Source: Elusimicrobia bacterium RIFOXYA12_FULL_51_18
Lineage (GTDB): Bacteria; Elusimicrobiota; Elusimicrobia; Elusimicrobiales; UBA9959
NCBI GenBank assembly: GCA_001800245.1
Contig: MGVA01000046.1
Coordinates: forward strand, 1 to 52,326
Length of the DNA stretch: 52,326 nt
Direction: 5' to 3'
Shown here: positions 25,597 through 32,969 of the stretch, in pieces
How the letters are laid out: every line of letters starts with the position of its first letter
Position numbering within the stretch: position 1 is the first letter of the stretch
Notes under the pieces: model-generated
The model's database searches: none
Seen by the model: the letters and a program-made list of their open reading frames with translations, nothing else
What the model was told of the DNA's origin: nothing
Translations under genes and position numbers: made by a program

Positions 25597-26763
25597 ATGG
25601 AAAGCAAGATCCTTATAGTTGACGACGACGCCCATCTGCGGGAGACCCTGCGCGACCTGCTGGAGATGGAGGGCTATAAGGTTTTTGAGGCCTCCAGCGG
25701 CGCCGAAGCCATGCGGCTGGTCGTCTCGGATTTCTACCACATTATCCTGATGGATTTCAATCTCACCGACAAGACCGGCATAGAAGTCATAAAAGATATC
25801 AGAAAGCTCAATACCGACAGCCAGATCCTGATGATGACCGCCCACGCCTCCCTTGATACCGCGGTCAAGGCGATACAGGAATCGGTGTACGATTTTCTCA
25901 TAAAGCCGGTCGATTTCAGCTACCTCCGCCGCGCCATTAAAAAAGCCGAAGAGAAACTTTTCCTTGAGCAGGAGAATAAGCGTCTCATCGACATGCTTAA
26001 GCGGAACAACGAACAGTTGGACCGCCTGAACGGCATGAAATCCAAATTCATGTCCATGGCCTCGCATGATCTTTCGAACGCGCTGATGACCCTTCAGATA
26101 AGCTTTGAAATGCTGTCCGCCACGGTCACCCCGAACGAAGACCAGAAAAAGAAGATGGTTTTTATCAATACCAGCATCTCCCAGATTTCCCGCCTCATCG
26201 GAGATCTGGTGGACTGGGCCTCCATCGAGCAGGGCAAGCTGCGCATGGAAAAGAATTATTTTGAGATGGATAAGATGGTGGAAGAGATAATAGTTGGGCC
26301 GAAAGCCAGGGCCCAGCAGAAATCCATAACGGTGGGCGCCAGCATAAAGAAAGAAGGGCTTAAAATGGTGTGCGCCGACAAGCGCAGAATAAGCCAGGTG
26401 CTGATGAACCTTATGGAAAACGCCATCCGGCATACCTCCCGCGGAGGAGATGTGACGGTATTCGTGGAGCGCATCGAAGATTCCGTGTGCGTTTCCGTGA
26501 AGGATACGGGCGAAGGCATAGACCCGGCTGAATTGACAAAACTTTTTCAAAGCTTCTACCAGCCGGCGGGCGGTAAATCTCCGCACGGGCGCCTGGGTCT
26601 GGGCCTGTCTATTTCAAAAGAGATCATCCATAACCATGAGGGCAAGATCTGGGTCGAGTCTGACGGCGTGGGGAAAGGTTCCTCATTCAGATTCACCATC
26701 CCTTTCGCCAAGGAGCCCCCGCCGGAAACCGAAGCGAAGCCGGAAGATAAGCAGGGTGTTTAA
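25597..26763 (+). CDS. Receiver-histidine kinase hybrid (soluble)
   Basis: ATG 25597 starts directly at MESKILIVDDD; a TTG start at 25558 is less likely. The N-terminal receiver has the acidic cluster, Asp53 in ILMDFNLTD, MMTAHAS and the Lys in IKPVD. A coiled coil leads to HisKA with ASHDLSNALM (His157) and an ATPase domain with NLMENAIRH, KDTGEGIDP and GRLGLGLSISKEI. There is no membrane segment. Receiver-first hybrids usually take phosphate from another kinase and then control their own kinase activity. The gene lies 102 bases after the Cache kinase, which is the natural donor. Confidence 0.92.
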   Translation: MESKILIVDDDAHLRETLRDLLEMEGYKVFEASSGAEAMRLVVSDFYHIILMDFNLTDKTGIEVIKDIRKLNTDSQILMMTAHASLDTAVKAIQESVYDFLIKPVDFSYLRRAIKKAEEKLFLEQENKRLIDMLKRNNEQLDRLNGMKSKFMSMASHDLSNALMTLQISFEMLSATVTPNEDQKKKMVFINTSISQISRLIGDLVDWASIEQGKLRMEKNYFEMDKMVEEIIVGPKARAQQKSITVGASIKKEGLKMVCADKRRISQVLMNLMENAIRHTSRGGDVTVFVERIEDSVCVSVKDTGEGIDPAELTKLFQSFYQPAGGKSPHGRLGLGLSISKEIIHNHEGKIWVESDGVGKGSSFRFTIPFAKEPPPETEAKPEDKQGV

Positions 26764-26798
26764 GGGTAATTAAATTCAAAAAATAAAGGAGCTTTACT

Positions 26799-27467
26799 AT
26801 GGCCAGCGTAAAAAAAACGGTGACGGTTCTGATCGCGGACGACCAGACGCTTTTCAGGGAAGGCATTAAAGACCTTCTGGACGACGAAAAAGGCATTACC
26901 GTGGTCGGCGAGGCCTCTAATGGGCCGGAAGTAGTCGCGATGGCCAAAAAGCTCAAACCCGACGTCATTCTTATGGACATAAAGCTCCCGCTGATGGACG
27001 GCGTTTCGGCTACCCGCATCATCCGGAAGGAATGTCCCCAGACCAATGTGCTCATACTGTCCAGTTATGAGGATGAGGCGCATGTTACCGAGGCTATCCA
27101 GGCCGGAGCCAACGGCTATCTTTCAAAGATGCTTCCCGCTTCGGAACTGGTGCACGCGCTTAAAACTTTCACCTCCGACGGCGTAATGATCCCCCAGCCC
27201 ATCATGGGCAAGCTTATACAGGGGTTAAGGCAGATGGGCCAGCCCGGCTATGAGAACGCCCCTGATTCTCTGACCGCCACGGAGATCAAGGTCATGTCCC
27301 TGCTCGGCAAGGGCAAATCCAATAAGGAGATCGCTTCCGCGCTCGGTTGCAGCGTAAAGACCGTCAAAAACCATCTTAATAGCATTTTTCAGAAACTTGC
27401 GGTCAACAACAGGACTGAGGCTGTGGTCAAGGCGCTGGAAAAAGGCCTCATCTCGCACGAAGGGTGA
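26799..27467 (+). CDS. NarL/FixJ-type response regulator
   Basis: The 222-residue product has a complete receiver (LIADDQTLFREG; acceptor Asp60 in ILMDIKLPLMDG; ILSSYEDEA; Lys in LSKM) and a LuxR-type helix-turn-helix (LTATEIKVMSLLGKGKSNKE, then VKTVKNHLNSIFQKLAVNNR). AAAGGAG precedes the ATG. It follows the hybrid kinase by 35 bases and is the probable transcriptional output of this block. A strong terminator follows at 27519, and the next promoter lies immediately beyond it. The second pilin cluster is an obvious candidate target, but that is inference. Confidence 0.93.
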   Translation: MASVKKTVTVLIADDQTLFREGIKDLLDDEKGITVVGEASNGPEVVAMAKKLKPDVILMDIKLPLMDGVSATRIIRKECPQTNVLILSSYEDEAHVTEAIQAGANGYLSKMLPASELVHALKTFTSDGVMIPQPIMGKLIQGLRQMGQPGYENAPDSLTATEIKVMSLLGKGKSNKEIASALGCSVKTVKNHLNSIFQKLAVNNRTEAVVKALEKGLISHEG

Positions 27468-27518
27468 GCGCGGCTGAGCGGCTCGGCGGCGGGGCAGCGC
27501 GGCCGCCAAAGAATATAG

Positions 27519-27552
27519 AGCGGTCAGTCCTACACTGGACTGGCCGCTTTTT
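27519..27552 (+). terminator. Intrinsic terminator of the signalling block
   Basis: AGCGGTCAGTCC (27519-27530) pairs with GGACTGGCCGCT (27537-27548) with one G-T pair and a six-base loop, followed by TTTTT. Confidence 0.9.
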
Positions 27553-27582
27553 AATATTTAAGAAACAATCATAGGGTATAAT
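27553..27582 (+). promoter_or_regulatory. Promoter of the second pilin cluster (shared motif)
   Basis: AATATTT (27553-27559), AACAAT (27564-27569), seven bases, TATAAT (27577-27582). It matches the promoter at 23470-23499 in most positions, and it begins directly after the upstream terminator. Confidence 0.65.
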
Positions 27583-27673
27583 ATAGGTGCGGCTTCGCCC
27601 GGGGTAAAGCGCCCCGTTTTTGCCGGTATATATGGGGTTTTCAGCGGACTGTTGGGACAGGGGCTCCGGAATT

Positions 27674-27949
27674 ATGATCTATATGAGGCGGGTTGAGAAT
27701 CTGTTCGGCAATTCCTTTCTTGCTTTTAGTTTTGTAGTTTCGCGCGTTACTAACGGCGTTTTATCCGCCATCCCTAAGCCCAAAGTTTTCGGTTCCAAGC
27801 GACCGGGCCAGAGCACGGTGGAGTATCTTCTTATGCTGGCCATTGTGGTCGGGATGACGCTTGCGATAGGGATACTCTTCCATAAGCGGATTCTGGGCGG
27901 GATGTTCAGCCTGGTGGGAAAGGTTATAGGCGCGGGTAAACCCGCGTGA
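27674..27949 (+). CDS. Flp-type prepilin of the second cluster
   Basis: A long basic leader ends KRPGQSTVEYLLMLAIVVGMTLAIGIL. Cleavage after Gly would give QSTVEY, with Glu5-Tyr6 exactly as in Flp pilins, and the rest is a short helix. The hydrophobic segment closely resembles that of the 10033 pilin, so it may be an alternative or minor subunit. The leader is much longer than usual; the start (ATG 27674, ATG 27683 or further upstream) is uncertain because no clear ribosome binding site is visible. It lies about 90 bases downstream of the -10 box at 27577. Confidence 0.75.
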   Translation: MIYMRRVENLFGNSFLAFSFVVSRVTNGVLSAIPKPKVFGSKRPGQSTVEYLLMLAIVVGMTLAIGILFHKRILGGMFSLVGKVIGAGKPA

Positions 27950-27953
27950 AGCC

Positions 27954-29177
27954 GTGAAGAAGAAATATATGGGAGCGCCGCAAGAAAAGAAAAAAACAAA
28001 TCCGCCGGGTTCCCGGACCGGCGGCTGTCCGCCCCTTTCCGCCCGCCGCCTCCGGCGGGGGCAGATCCTCATTCCCTCCATCCTGATAGTCCCCTCGCTC
28101 ATGCTTTTTATCTACCTGATCTTTGAAACCACTAAGATCTCCCGGGAGAAGATACGGCAGCAGTTCGCCGTGGACTCGGCCGCTTTCATACAGATGGGCG
28201 ATTATACCAACATCCTTAACCGTACCGCCTACGTCAACGGCGCGTTCCCATACAGGATCTTCAAGGAGGCCTACGAGTGCGTAAACGGCTGCACCAGCGG
28301 CACCGAAGAGAACTGTATGCAGCTGTCGGACGACAGCGGCGCTATCTGCGCCTATAAGATGCTTTATGAATCCGGCGCGGTGCCTAAATATAAGGACGAT
28401 CCCGAGTTTCAGCAGGCTCCGTCGCTGGACGACAAGCCCCAGTGGAAGATCGCTTTTAAAGATCCTCCCAGGGGGGCCATGAACACCAACCCGGCGGCGC
28501 CTGAAGAGGACTTAAAGCTTATAACCAGCGAGCAGGGCATCAAAGTCATGATCTATTGGGATCTCGCCGTCAGTATTTATAAGTTTTATGCCCAGGTCTA
28601 TACGCTGCTGGGCACGGTAGAGGAATCCCAGATGACGGTGTTCGAACGTTTGACGGAAAATTTCAACTTTTTCCGGAAGTCCTATTACCTGAACGCAAAC
28701 ACCAAGGAATGCGTTGATAATCCGAATCTCTGCGCCCAGGACGGCGTAAACAGCCAGGGCGGCTTCTTTATGAACAGGTTCCGCCGCGATCAAAGTATGT
28801 TCATGCACTACGTGAAAAGCATAACTTTCCATGCCAAGGTGCCTCAGCCGGGCATCCCTCCCTATTTCCTGGGGAAGACCAATCCGCCGCAGGACCTGAC
28901 CAGTTGCTCCGGCTGCAATCCGAAGGGTCTGTTCCAGCTTGCCACATTCAGCCCGGCCGCTTTGGCCGGAGTGGGCAGGGGCTATGACGTTTATCAGGGC
29001 TGGGACGTTCCTTCTAACTATTTCAATGTGGATTTTAAAAACAAGGCGGCCTGTCAGAATATGGACCGCCCCTGCGTGCACGCTCTTGTCGCCAGCCAGT
29101 GTCCGCAGGTAGGCGCCGGCAATAACTGCGTTTGGCCTGATCCCACGCCCAAGTATCAGACCAGGCTTTATCCATAG
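27954..29177 (+). CDS. Pseudopilin-like protein with large Cys-containing domain (TadG-like)
   Basis: GTG 27954 lies five bases after the previous stop. The leader ends LRRGQILIPSILIVPSLMLFIYLIF, a prepilin-like site and hydrophobic helix, but mature position 5 is Pro instead of Glu. Loss of Glu5 is known in some non-polymerised or tip-type pseudopilins. About 340 residues follow with several cysteines (ECVNGCTSG, SCSGCNPKG, CPQVGAGNNCVWP) and no family that I recognise. The gene order pilin, this gene, TadE-like gene resembles TadE/F/G minor-pilin operons. The C-terminal domain might be an adhesin tip. Role unproven. Confidence 0.65.
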   Translation: MKKKYMGAPQEKKKTNPPGSRTGGCPPLSARRLRRGQILIPSILIVPSLMLFIYLIFETTKISREKIRQQFAVDSAAFIQMGDYTNILNRTAYVNGAFPYRIFKEAYECVNGCTSGTEENCMQLSDDSGAICAYKMLYESGAVPKYKDDPEFQQAPSLDDKPQWKIAFKDPPRGAMNTNPAAPEEDLKLITSEQGIKVMIYWDLAVSIYKFYAQVYTLLGTVEESQMTVFERLTENFNFFRKSYYLNANTKECVDNPNLCAQDGVNSQGGFFMNRFRRDQSMFMHYVKSITFHAKVPQPGIPPYFLGKTNPPQDLTSCSGCNPKGLFQLATFSPAALAGVGRGYDVYQGWDVPSNYFNVDFKNKAACQNMDRPCVHALVASQCPQVGAGNNCVWPDPTPKYQTRLYP

Positions 29178-29180
29178 TAT

Positions 29181-29338
29181 AAAGGCTGAAGGCGTAAGGC
29201 TGAGGGCTGAAGGTTTTAAGTTGAAGTGGTAAAGTTGAAAGATAACGTTAAGGATATGCAAACACCCGATCCGGTTGAAAAAACGAAGAAATTAAAGGCT
29301 TTTTTCTTAAGCCTTCAGTTTTCAGTCTTCAGCCTTTG
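29181..29338 (+). repeat. CTGAAG word arrays in inverted orientation around a start codon
   Basis: AAGGCTGAAGG-type words fill 29181-29217. CTTCAG-type words fill 29310-29337 inside the next gene's leader codons. AAAGGCTGAAG (29181-29191) is the exact reverse complement of CTTCAGCCTTT (29327-29337). The in-gene copy encodes the hydrophobic stretch LSLQFSVFSL. Confidence 0.6.
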
Positions 29339-29876
29339 CCCTCACCGCAGGCGCGGTCAGGCCATGACCGAAGTGGTCCTGCTGTTCCCTATGTTCATGC
29401 TTATAGTTTTCCTCACAGCCAAAATGTTCGCGCTGCTGATACTGGTGCAGAAGATGGAGATCGCCTCTTATTACGCCGCGCGGCGCTGGCAGCTGGAGTC
29501 CCATCTGAATGCGGATTTCGCCGCCGGTTGGGATGAGACCTTCCTGAAGCCTAACATAGAGAAAAAAACAAGCGAATATCTCGGTTACGACAAGGCCAGC
29601 GTCCGCAAATTCCTTAATTTAAAAGGCACCTCCGCAAAGCTGGATATAGTAAGGACCCAGGTTTGGAACGTGGTAACCCTGACCGTGGAGACCGACGCCG
29701 CCGGGATACAGATGCTGTGTAAGTATCCCAGGGAAGTGGTCTGCGCCGCGCCTTATGGCGCCGATTGTAATAACGGCTATGATTATCTTTGCGCCGGCGG
29801 CAAGCAGCTGCAAGTCGTGAAGTATGTGCCCAACCGCGACAGGCCTATCCAGTTCGTTCTGCCCGGACTGAAATAG
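29226..29876 (+). CDS. TadE-like pseudopilin of the second cluster
   Basis: A basic stretch RRRGQAMTEVVLLFPMFMLIVFL gives, after cleavage at Gly, Glu at mature position 5 and a single hydrophobic helix, as in TadE. A soluble domain of about 150 residues follows, with four cysteines near the end (LCKYPREVVCAAPYGADCNN, YLCAGG). The leader before the cleavage site is unusually long and partly encoded by CTTCAG words, so the true start is unsure: GTG 29226 is given, ATG 29256 and internal starts are possible. It ends the second pilin cluster. Confidence 0.72.
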   Translation: MVKLKDNVKDMQTPDPVEKTKKLKAFFLSLQFSVFSLCPHRRRGQAMTEVVLLFPMFMLIVFLTAKMFALLILVQKMEIASYYAARRWQLESHLNADFAAGWDETFLKPNIEKKTSEYLGYDKASVRKFLNLKGTSAKLDIVRTQVWNVVTLTVETDAAGIQMLCKYPREVVCAAPYGADCNNGYDYLCAGGKQLQVVKYVPNRDRPIQFVLPGLK

Positions 29877-30013
29877 GGCGGCTTGTTCCGCTCAATTTCC
29901 AATTTCTGTTGAAAATGCCGGATTCGAGCCGCTCCGGCTTCAAAACCGACGGTTTAGTCATGAAAGACTTGATGCCGTACAGTTCTCAGTAGCCGGCGGT
30001 TTCGCTTTGGGCC

Positions 30014-30042
30014 TTGAATTTTCGGATTTCGTCTGCTATAAC
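30014..30042 (+). promoter_or_regulatory. Sigma-70-like promoter
   Basis: TTGAAT (30014-30019) and TATAAC (30037-30042) with the ideal 17-base spacer. It lies in the 302-base gap at 29877-30178, which holds no gene. Its transcript would run straight into the hairpin at 30062. Confidence 0.65.
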
Positions 30043-30061
30043 ATATGTAAGATTTTCAGGA

Positions 30062-30117
30062 TGGGTCGCGGGGATAACTTTTGGTTAGTTCCCAGACCCA
30101 GTTTTCTTTTTTTGTTT
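30062..30117 (+). terminator. Intrinsic terminator, possibly a leader attenuator
   Basis: TGGGTC (30062-30067) pairs with GACCCA (30095-30100), and GGGGATAAC pairs with GTTAgTTCCC inside, followed by GTTTTCTTTTTTTG. It lies downstream of the promoter at 30014 and upstream of the gene at 30179. It may therefore end the pilin cluster or attenuate the next gene. Confidence 0.8.
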
Positions 30118-30178
30118 TGATCCCGCGCCCGCTGGTGACGGGGCTTTCAGGCAATATGTGAGGAAGGATGGAGGGGAT

Positions 30179-31558
30179 ATGGCTTCCGAAAATAATGGTG
30201 ATCGGGAATGCGGTTTTTGGGCTTCGTTTTCAGGGTCGAAAAATATCAAAAGCTACAAATGGGGAAGCTTGGTCCTTGTTATGGCCTTTCTGGCGGGGGG
30301 CGGGATCGTGGCGTGGTTTGCCATGAAAAATGCCGCCGATAAGCTGGTTGGCGGGAACAAGTATATTCAATTGAATGCTAACAGCGCTCCTTATAGCGCA
30401 GGCGCCGGGGCTAAAGCTGAGCAAGAACAGGCGTTTTTCGCTTCGGAAGAGGAGTTGGCCAAAGCGGACTCTTCGCTTAAAGATGAGCTACTTGATGCCG
30501 CCACCGACAATGCAGCCGTTTCGCCGGTTTTGGCCGCCGCCCGCTCCTCGGCGGGAGGCTCCGCTGCGCCCGGCGTGGCCGGGAGGGCCGGGGAAAACGG
30601 TTTTTCGGGCGGTTCGGGAGGCGCCGGGCGGGGGGGGGCGGCTCATGGGTCAGGGCTTGCGGCAAAGCTTATGGTCAGGGAGGGCGGGTTTGGCTGGAGG
30701 AGCGGAGGAGGGGGCGATTCAGCGCCGGCGGAGTCAAGATTGGAAAGGGGGAATGACGGCGTTTCTATGCAGTCCGTGCAATCCGAAACCAGTAATCCAA
30801 GCCGCGGCGCCGTAAATAAGACAAAGACCTCAGTTCTGGCGGCGCTTAAAAATGCATTCAAAATGAATCTTTATGGCGCGCGCCAGTCTTCCCAGGACGC
30901 GGCTAGGGGGTGGATAGCTAAGACTTTCGACGCTAACCAGGAGAGCCGCTATTCCTTGGGGTACGACGAAAAGATGAAGGATCTGGACAAGGTGGACCCT
31001 AATGCCGTCCCCAAGTATCTGCGTGAACAGAATCCTGAGGCCGGCGGCGCCAATTCGCTGGCCGTGTCCGATGTGGGCAAGCCGTCTTTTGACAAAGAGG
31101 GGACAAAGGAAGCGTTGAAGCTGGACAAGGACTACCAGTCCCAAAAAAAGGATAAAGCTCAGAATCTGGCCAAGGCGCTGTTTAATCCGTTGGGCCCTTT
31201 TGGCGGCCAAAGCGGCGGCACTCCCGCCACGCCGCCAGTTGACGACGGAGCCAACCCCCCGGCCACGGATGACAAGGCTTCCCCGTCTTCGGATGATACA
31301 ACAGCCAATTTCAGCGATCCGGCCGACGCGCAGAGTTTAAACGATATCGCGTTGCAGGATTATATTTCCACTAATGGTTATGGGGCGGAATGCGGCTGCA
31401 CGGCCCAGGCCCCCTGCTGCTGTATGCCGCCCAATGCTGCCAATCAGCAATGTCCGATGTACGGACCTTTTCTGCCCGACGACCCCTGTGGCGCCAATCA
31501 GACCAATCCTGTAGGGGATTTCCCGGCTCCGGCCTCGAACGGCAATATGTTCGGATAG
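30179..31558 (+). CDS. Unknown membrane-anchored low-complexity protein
   Basis: I choose ATG 30179 because GGAGGGG lies just upstream; a GTG at 30158 would include that site in the coding region. The 459-residue product has one membrane helix at about 29-48 (GSLVLVMAFLAGGGIVAWFA). A long Ala/Gly/Ser-rich region follows (about 60-210, with GGSGGAGRGGAAHGSG), then a charged helical region and a Pro/Asp-rich region. The C-terminal 55 residues are rich in Cys (ECGCTAQAPCCCMPPN, QQCPMYG, DDPCGAN). I recognise no family. The extracytoplasmic disordered region and Cys cluster suggest a surface or periplasmic structural protein. Its position after two pilin clusters is the only functional hint. Confidence 0.65.
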   Translation: MASENNGDRECGFWASFSGSKNIKSYKWGSLVLVMAFLAGGGIVAWFAMKNAADKLVGGNKYIQLNANSAPYSAGAGAKAEQEQAFFASEEELAKADSSLKDELLDAATDNAAVSPVLAAARSSAGGSAAPGVAGRAGENGFSGGSGGAGRGGAAHGSGLAAKLMVREGGFGWRSGGGGDSAPAESRLERGNDGVSMQSVQSETSNPSRGAVNKTKTSVLAALKNAFKMNLYGARQSSQDAARGWIAKTFDANQESRYSLGYDEKMKDLDKVDPNAVPKYLREQNPEAGGANSLAVSDVGKPSFDKEGTKEALKLDKDYQSQKKDKAQNLAKALFNPLGPFGGQSGGTPATPPVDDGANPPATDDKASPSSDDTTANFSDPADAQSLNDIALQDYISTNGYGAECGCTAQAPCCCMPPNAANQQCPMYGPFLPDDPCGANQTNPVGDFPAPASNGNMFG

Positions 31559-31559
31559 A

Positions 31560-31610
31560 CAGCGGGGAAACTGGACAGCTAGGCGGCGGGACAGCTAGAC
31601 GGCAAGAACT
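31560..31610 (+). repeat. Degenerate GACAGCTAGGCGG word array
   Basis: Short imperfect repeats of the form GGACAGCTAGGCGGCGGGACAGCTAGACGG follow the stop codon directly. They are related in type to the arrays at 12496 and 3429. No function is evident. Confidence 0.45.
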
Positions 31611-31711
31611 GCGAAGACAATACGATAACGCATACGCGGGGTATTGTGCCGCGTACTTGTTGCCGACTTTGCCCGTCGTCTGCGGCAAAAATAATATAAT
31701 AATAAGGATAA

Positions 31712-32845
31712 ATGAAAAAAACATTTCTGCCGGTTTTTTTGCTTTTTGCCGCCGCCTGCGCGGACAGGAGTCTGGACCGGGATATAGCGAATGTGTTTGA
31801 GCGGCACAGCTACGAAGCGCACGCCCCCGCGAAGATAACCGACCTGCTACGGTCCAGGGGGGTAGCCGGGCTTGCGTTGCTGGACAGGCACTCTGAAGTG
31901 GTAGAGGCCGGTAAAAAGTTCAGGGAACTGCCCGGCGGCGGAGGTGTTTCCACCGGGTTGCTGTTCGGCGAGAGGGGCGGCGGTGTGTATGTGTTTAAAG
32001 TGTTCCAAGGATCGTCCGGGGCCGGGGCGGGCTTTAAAGACGGGGATCGGGTACTTGAGATAAACGGTATTACAGCCGACGCCGGGACTATTTCCCGGCA
32101 ATTGAGCGAGCGCGCTGAATTCAAGATAAAGGCTGAGCGCCGGACCCCTAAGGGGCCGGACGTGATAGCGGCGGATATAAAAAAAGAATATTTCTCTTTT
32201 CCGGTGGTGTTTGGTTTTTATGAGCCGGATGCCAGGACCGCTTTTGTGAGGATAGGCATGTTTTATGAGGGGGCCGGCGCCGCCGTGGCCGCGGGGCTTG
32301 ATGTTCTTTCCGGCCTGGGCGCGGAAAAGATCATATTCGACCTCAGGGATAACGGCGGGGGAGTGCCTGGAGAGGCGGCCGGGATCCTTAAAGATTTCGC
32401 CCCCAAGGCGGGGCCGGTCCTTGAGCTTAAGTCCCGCCACAAAGGTTATTCCCGGCTCTTTGAGGCGTCCGGGCGGGGCAGATTTGCGTCGCTTAAGGCC
32501 GCCGTGCTGGTGAATTCGGGGACCGCCATGACCGCCGAAGCTTTTGCCGCCGCGTTTAGGGAGCTGCGCGGCGCCGCCATTATGGGGGAGACGACCAAGG
32601 GGGATGTTTCGCTTACAAAAACGTTCAGGCTGGGGCGGAGTAAAAAGGGGCTTAAGCTTACCGTGGCCAGAATATTCCCTCCTTCCGGAAAAGAGCTTGA
32701 GGGGAAAGGCGTGGAGCCGGAGATCAAAATAATTCTGATACCCGGCCAGGCGGAGGAGATCAGGGCGGCATGGGCGACTTCCAGCGAGGCGGCGCTCCTG
32801 GGCGACCCGGCCTATAAAAAAGCGATCGAGGCGCTTTCTAAATAA
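31712..32845 (+). CDS. S41 (CtpA/Prc-type) peptidase homologue, probably inactive
   Basis: A signal sequence ends in FAAAC-ADRS, a possible lipobox. A PDZ domain (about 85-145, VYVFKVFQGSSGAGAGFKDG) precedes the tail-processing protease core: EKIIFDLRDNGGGVPGEAAG, VLVNSGTAMTAEAFAAAF, GETTKGDVSLTKTF. In active S41 enzymes the block reads N-x-G-T/S-A-Ser-A-S-E and the Lys lies in G-E-x-T-x-G-Lys-G. Here the Ser position is Met273 and the Lys position is Asp298, so the dyad is missing although the fold is retained. It may be a non-catalytic substrate-binding or regulatory homologue. ATAAGGATAA lies before the ATG. The next promoter begins 35 bases after the stop. Confidence 0.83.
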   Translation: MKKTFLPVFLLFAAACADRSLDRDIANVFERHSYEAHAPAKITDLLRSRGVAGLALLDRHSEVVEAGKKFRELPGGGGVSTGLLFGERGGGVYVFKVFQGSSGAGAGFKDGDRVLEINGITADAGTISRQLSERAEFKIKAERRTPKGPDVIAADIKKEYFSFPVVFGFYEPDARTAFVRIGMFYEGAGAAVAAGLDVLSGLGAEKIIFDLRDNGGGVPGEAAGILKDFAPKAGPVLELKSRHKGYSRLFEASGRGRFASLKAAVLVNSGTAMTAEAFAAAFRELRGAAIMGETTKGDVSLTKTFRLGRSKKGLKLTVARIFPPSGKELEGKGVEPEIKIILIPGQAEEIRAAWATSSEAALLGDPAYKKAIEALSK

Positions 32846-32858
32846 GATCTAAAACTTC

Positions 32859-32885
32859 TTGACACGTCAAGGACTAGGCCTTGAC
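32859..32885 (+). promoter_or_regulatory. Operator-like inverted repeats overlapping the -35 box
   Basis: Three half-sites alternate: TTGAC (32859-32863), GTCAAGG (32866-32872) and CCTTGAC (32879-32885). They form two overlapping palindromes, and the last half-site contains the -35 box. A dimeric repressor or activator site is plausible. Confidence 0.5.
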
Positions 32886-32908
32886 AAATCCCGGGCATCT
32901 GCTATAAT
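32881..32908 (+). promoter_or_regulatory. Strong sigma-70 promoter of the riboswitch operon
   Basis: TTGACA (32881-32886) and TATAAT (32903-32908), both consensus, with a 16-base spacer. The predicted start near 32915 gives a leader of about 610 bases before the HEAT-repeat gene. The gap at 32846-33523 contains no gene. Confidence 0.85.
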
Positions 32909-32969
32909 ATGTTCGGAGGCGGGAGTTGCCAAGGTTGTGCTTTGGTGGTGTTCTGGAAAAGTGGTGTAG

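Noticed and set aside
24511-26586. Minus-strand frames of about 330 codons opposite the kinases
   Set aside because: The plus strand encodes complete kinases with all catalytic boxes; the antisense products have no recognisable motif.
27583-27660. Possible second GEMM riboswitch before the pilin cluster
   Set aside because: GGGG...CCCC pairing is present but the GAAA-capped stem and GCAAAGCC block are missing.
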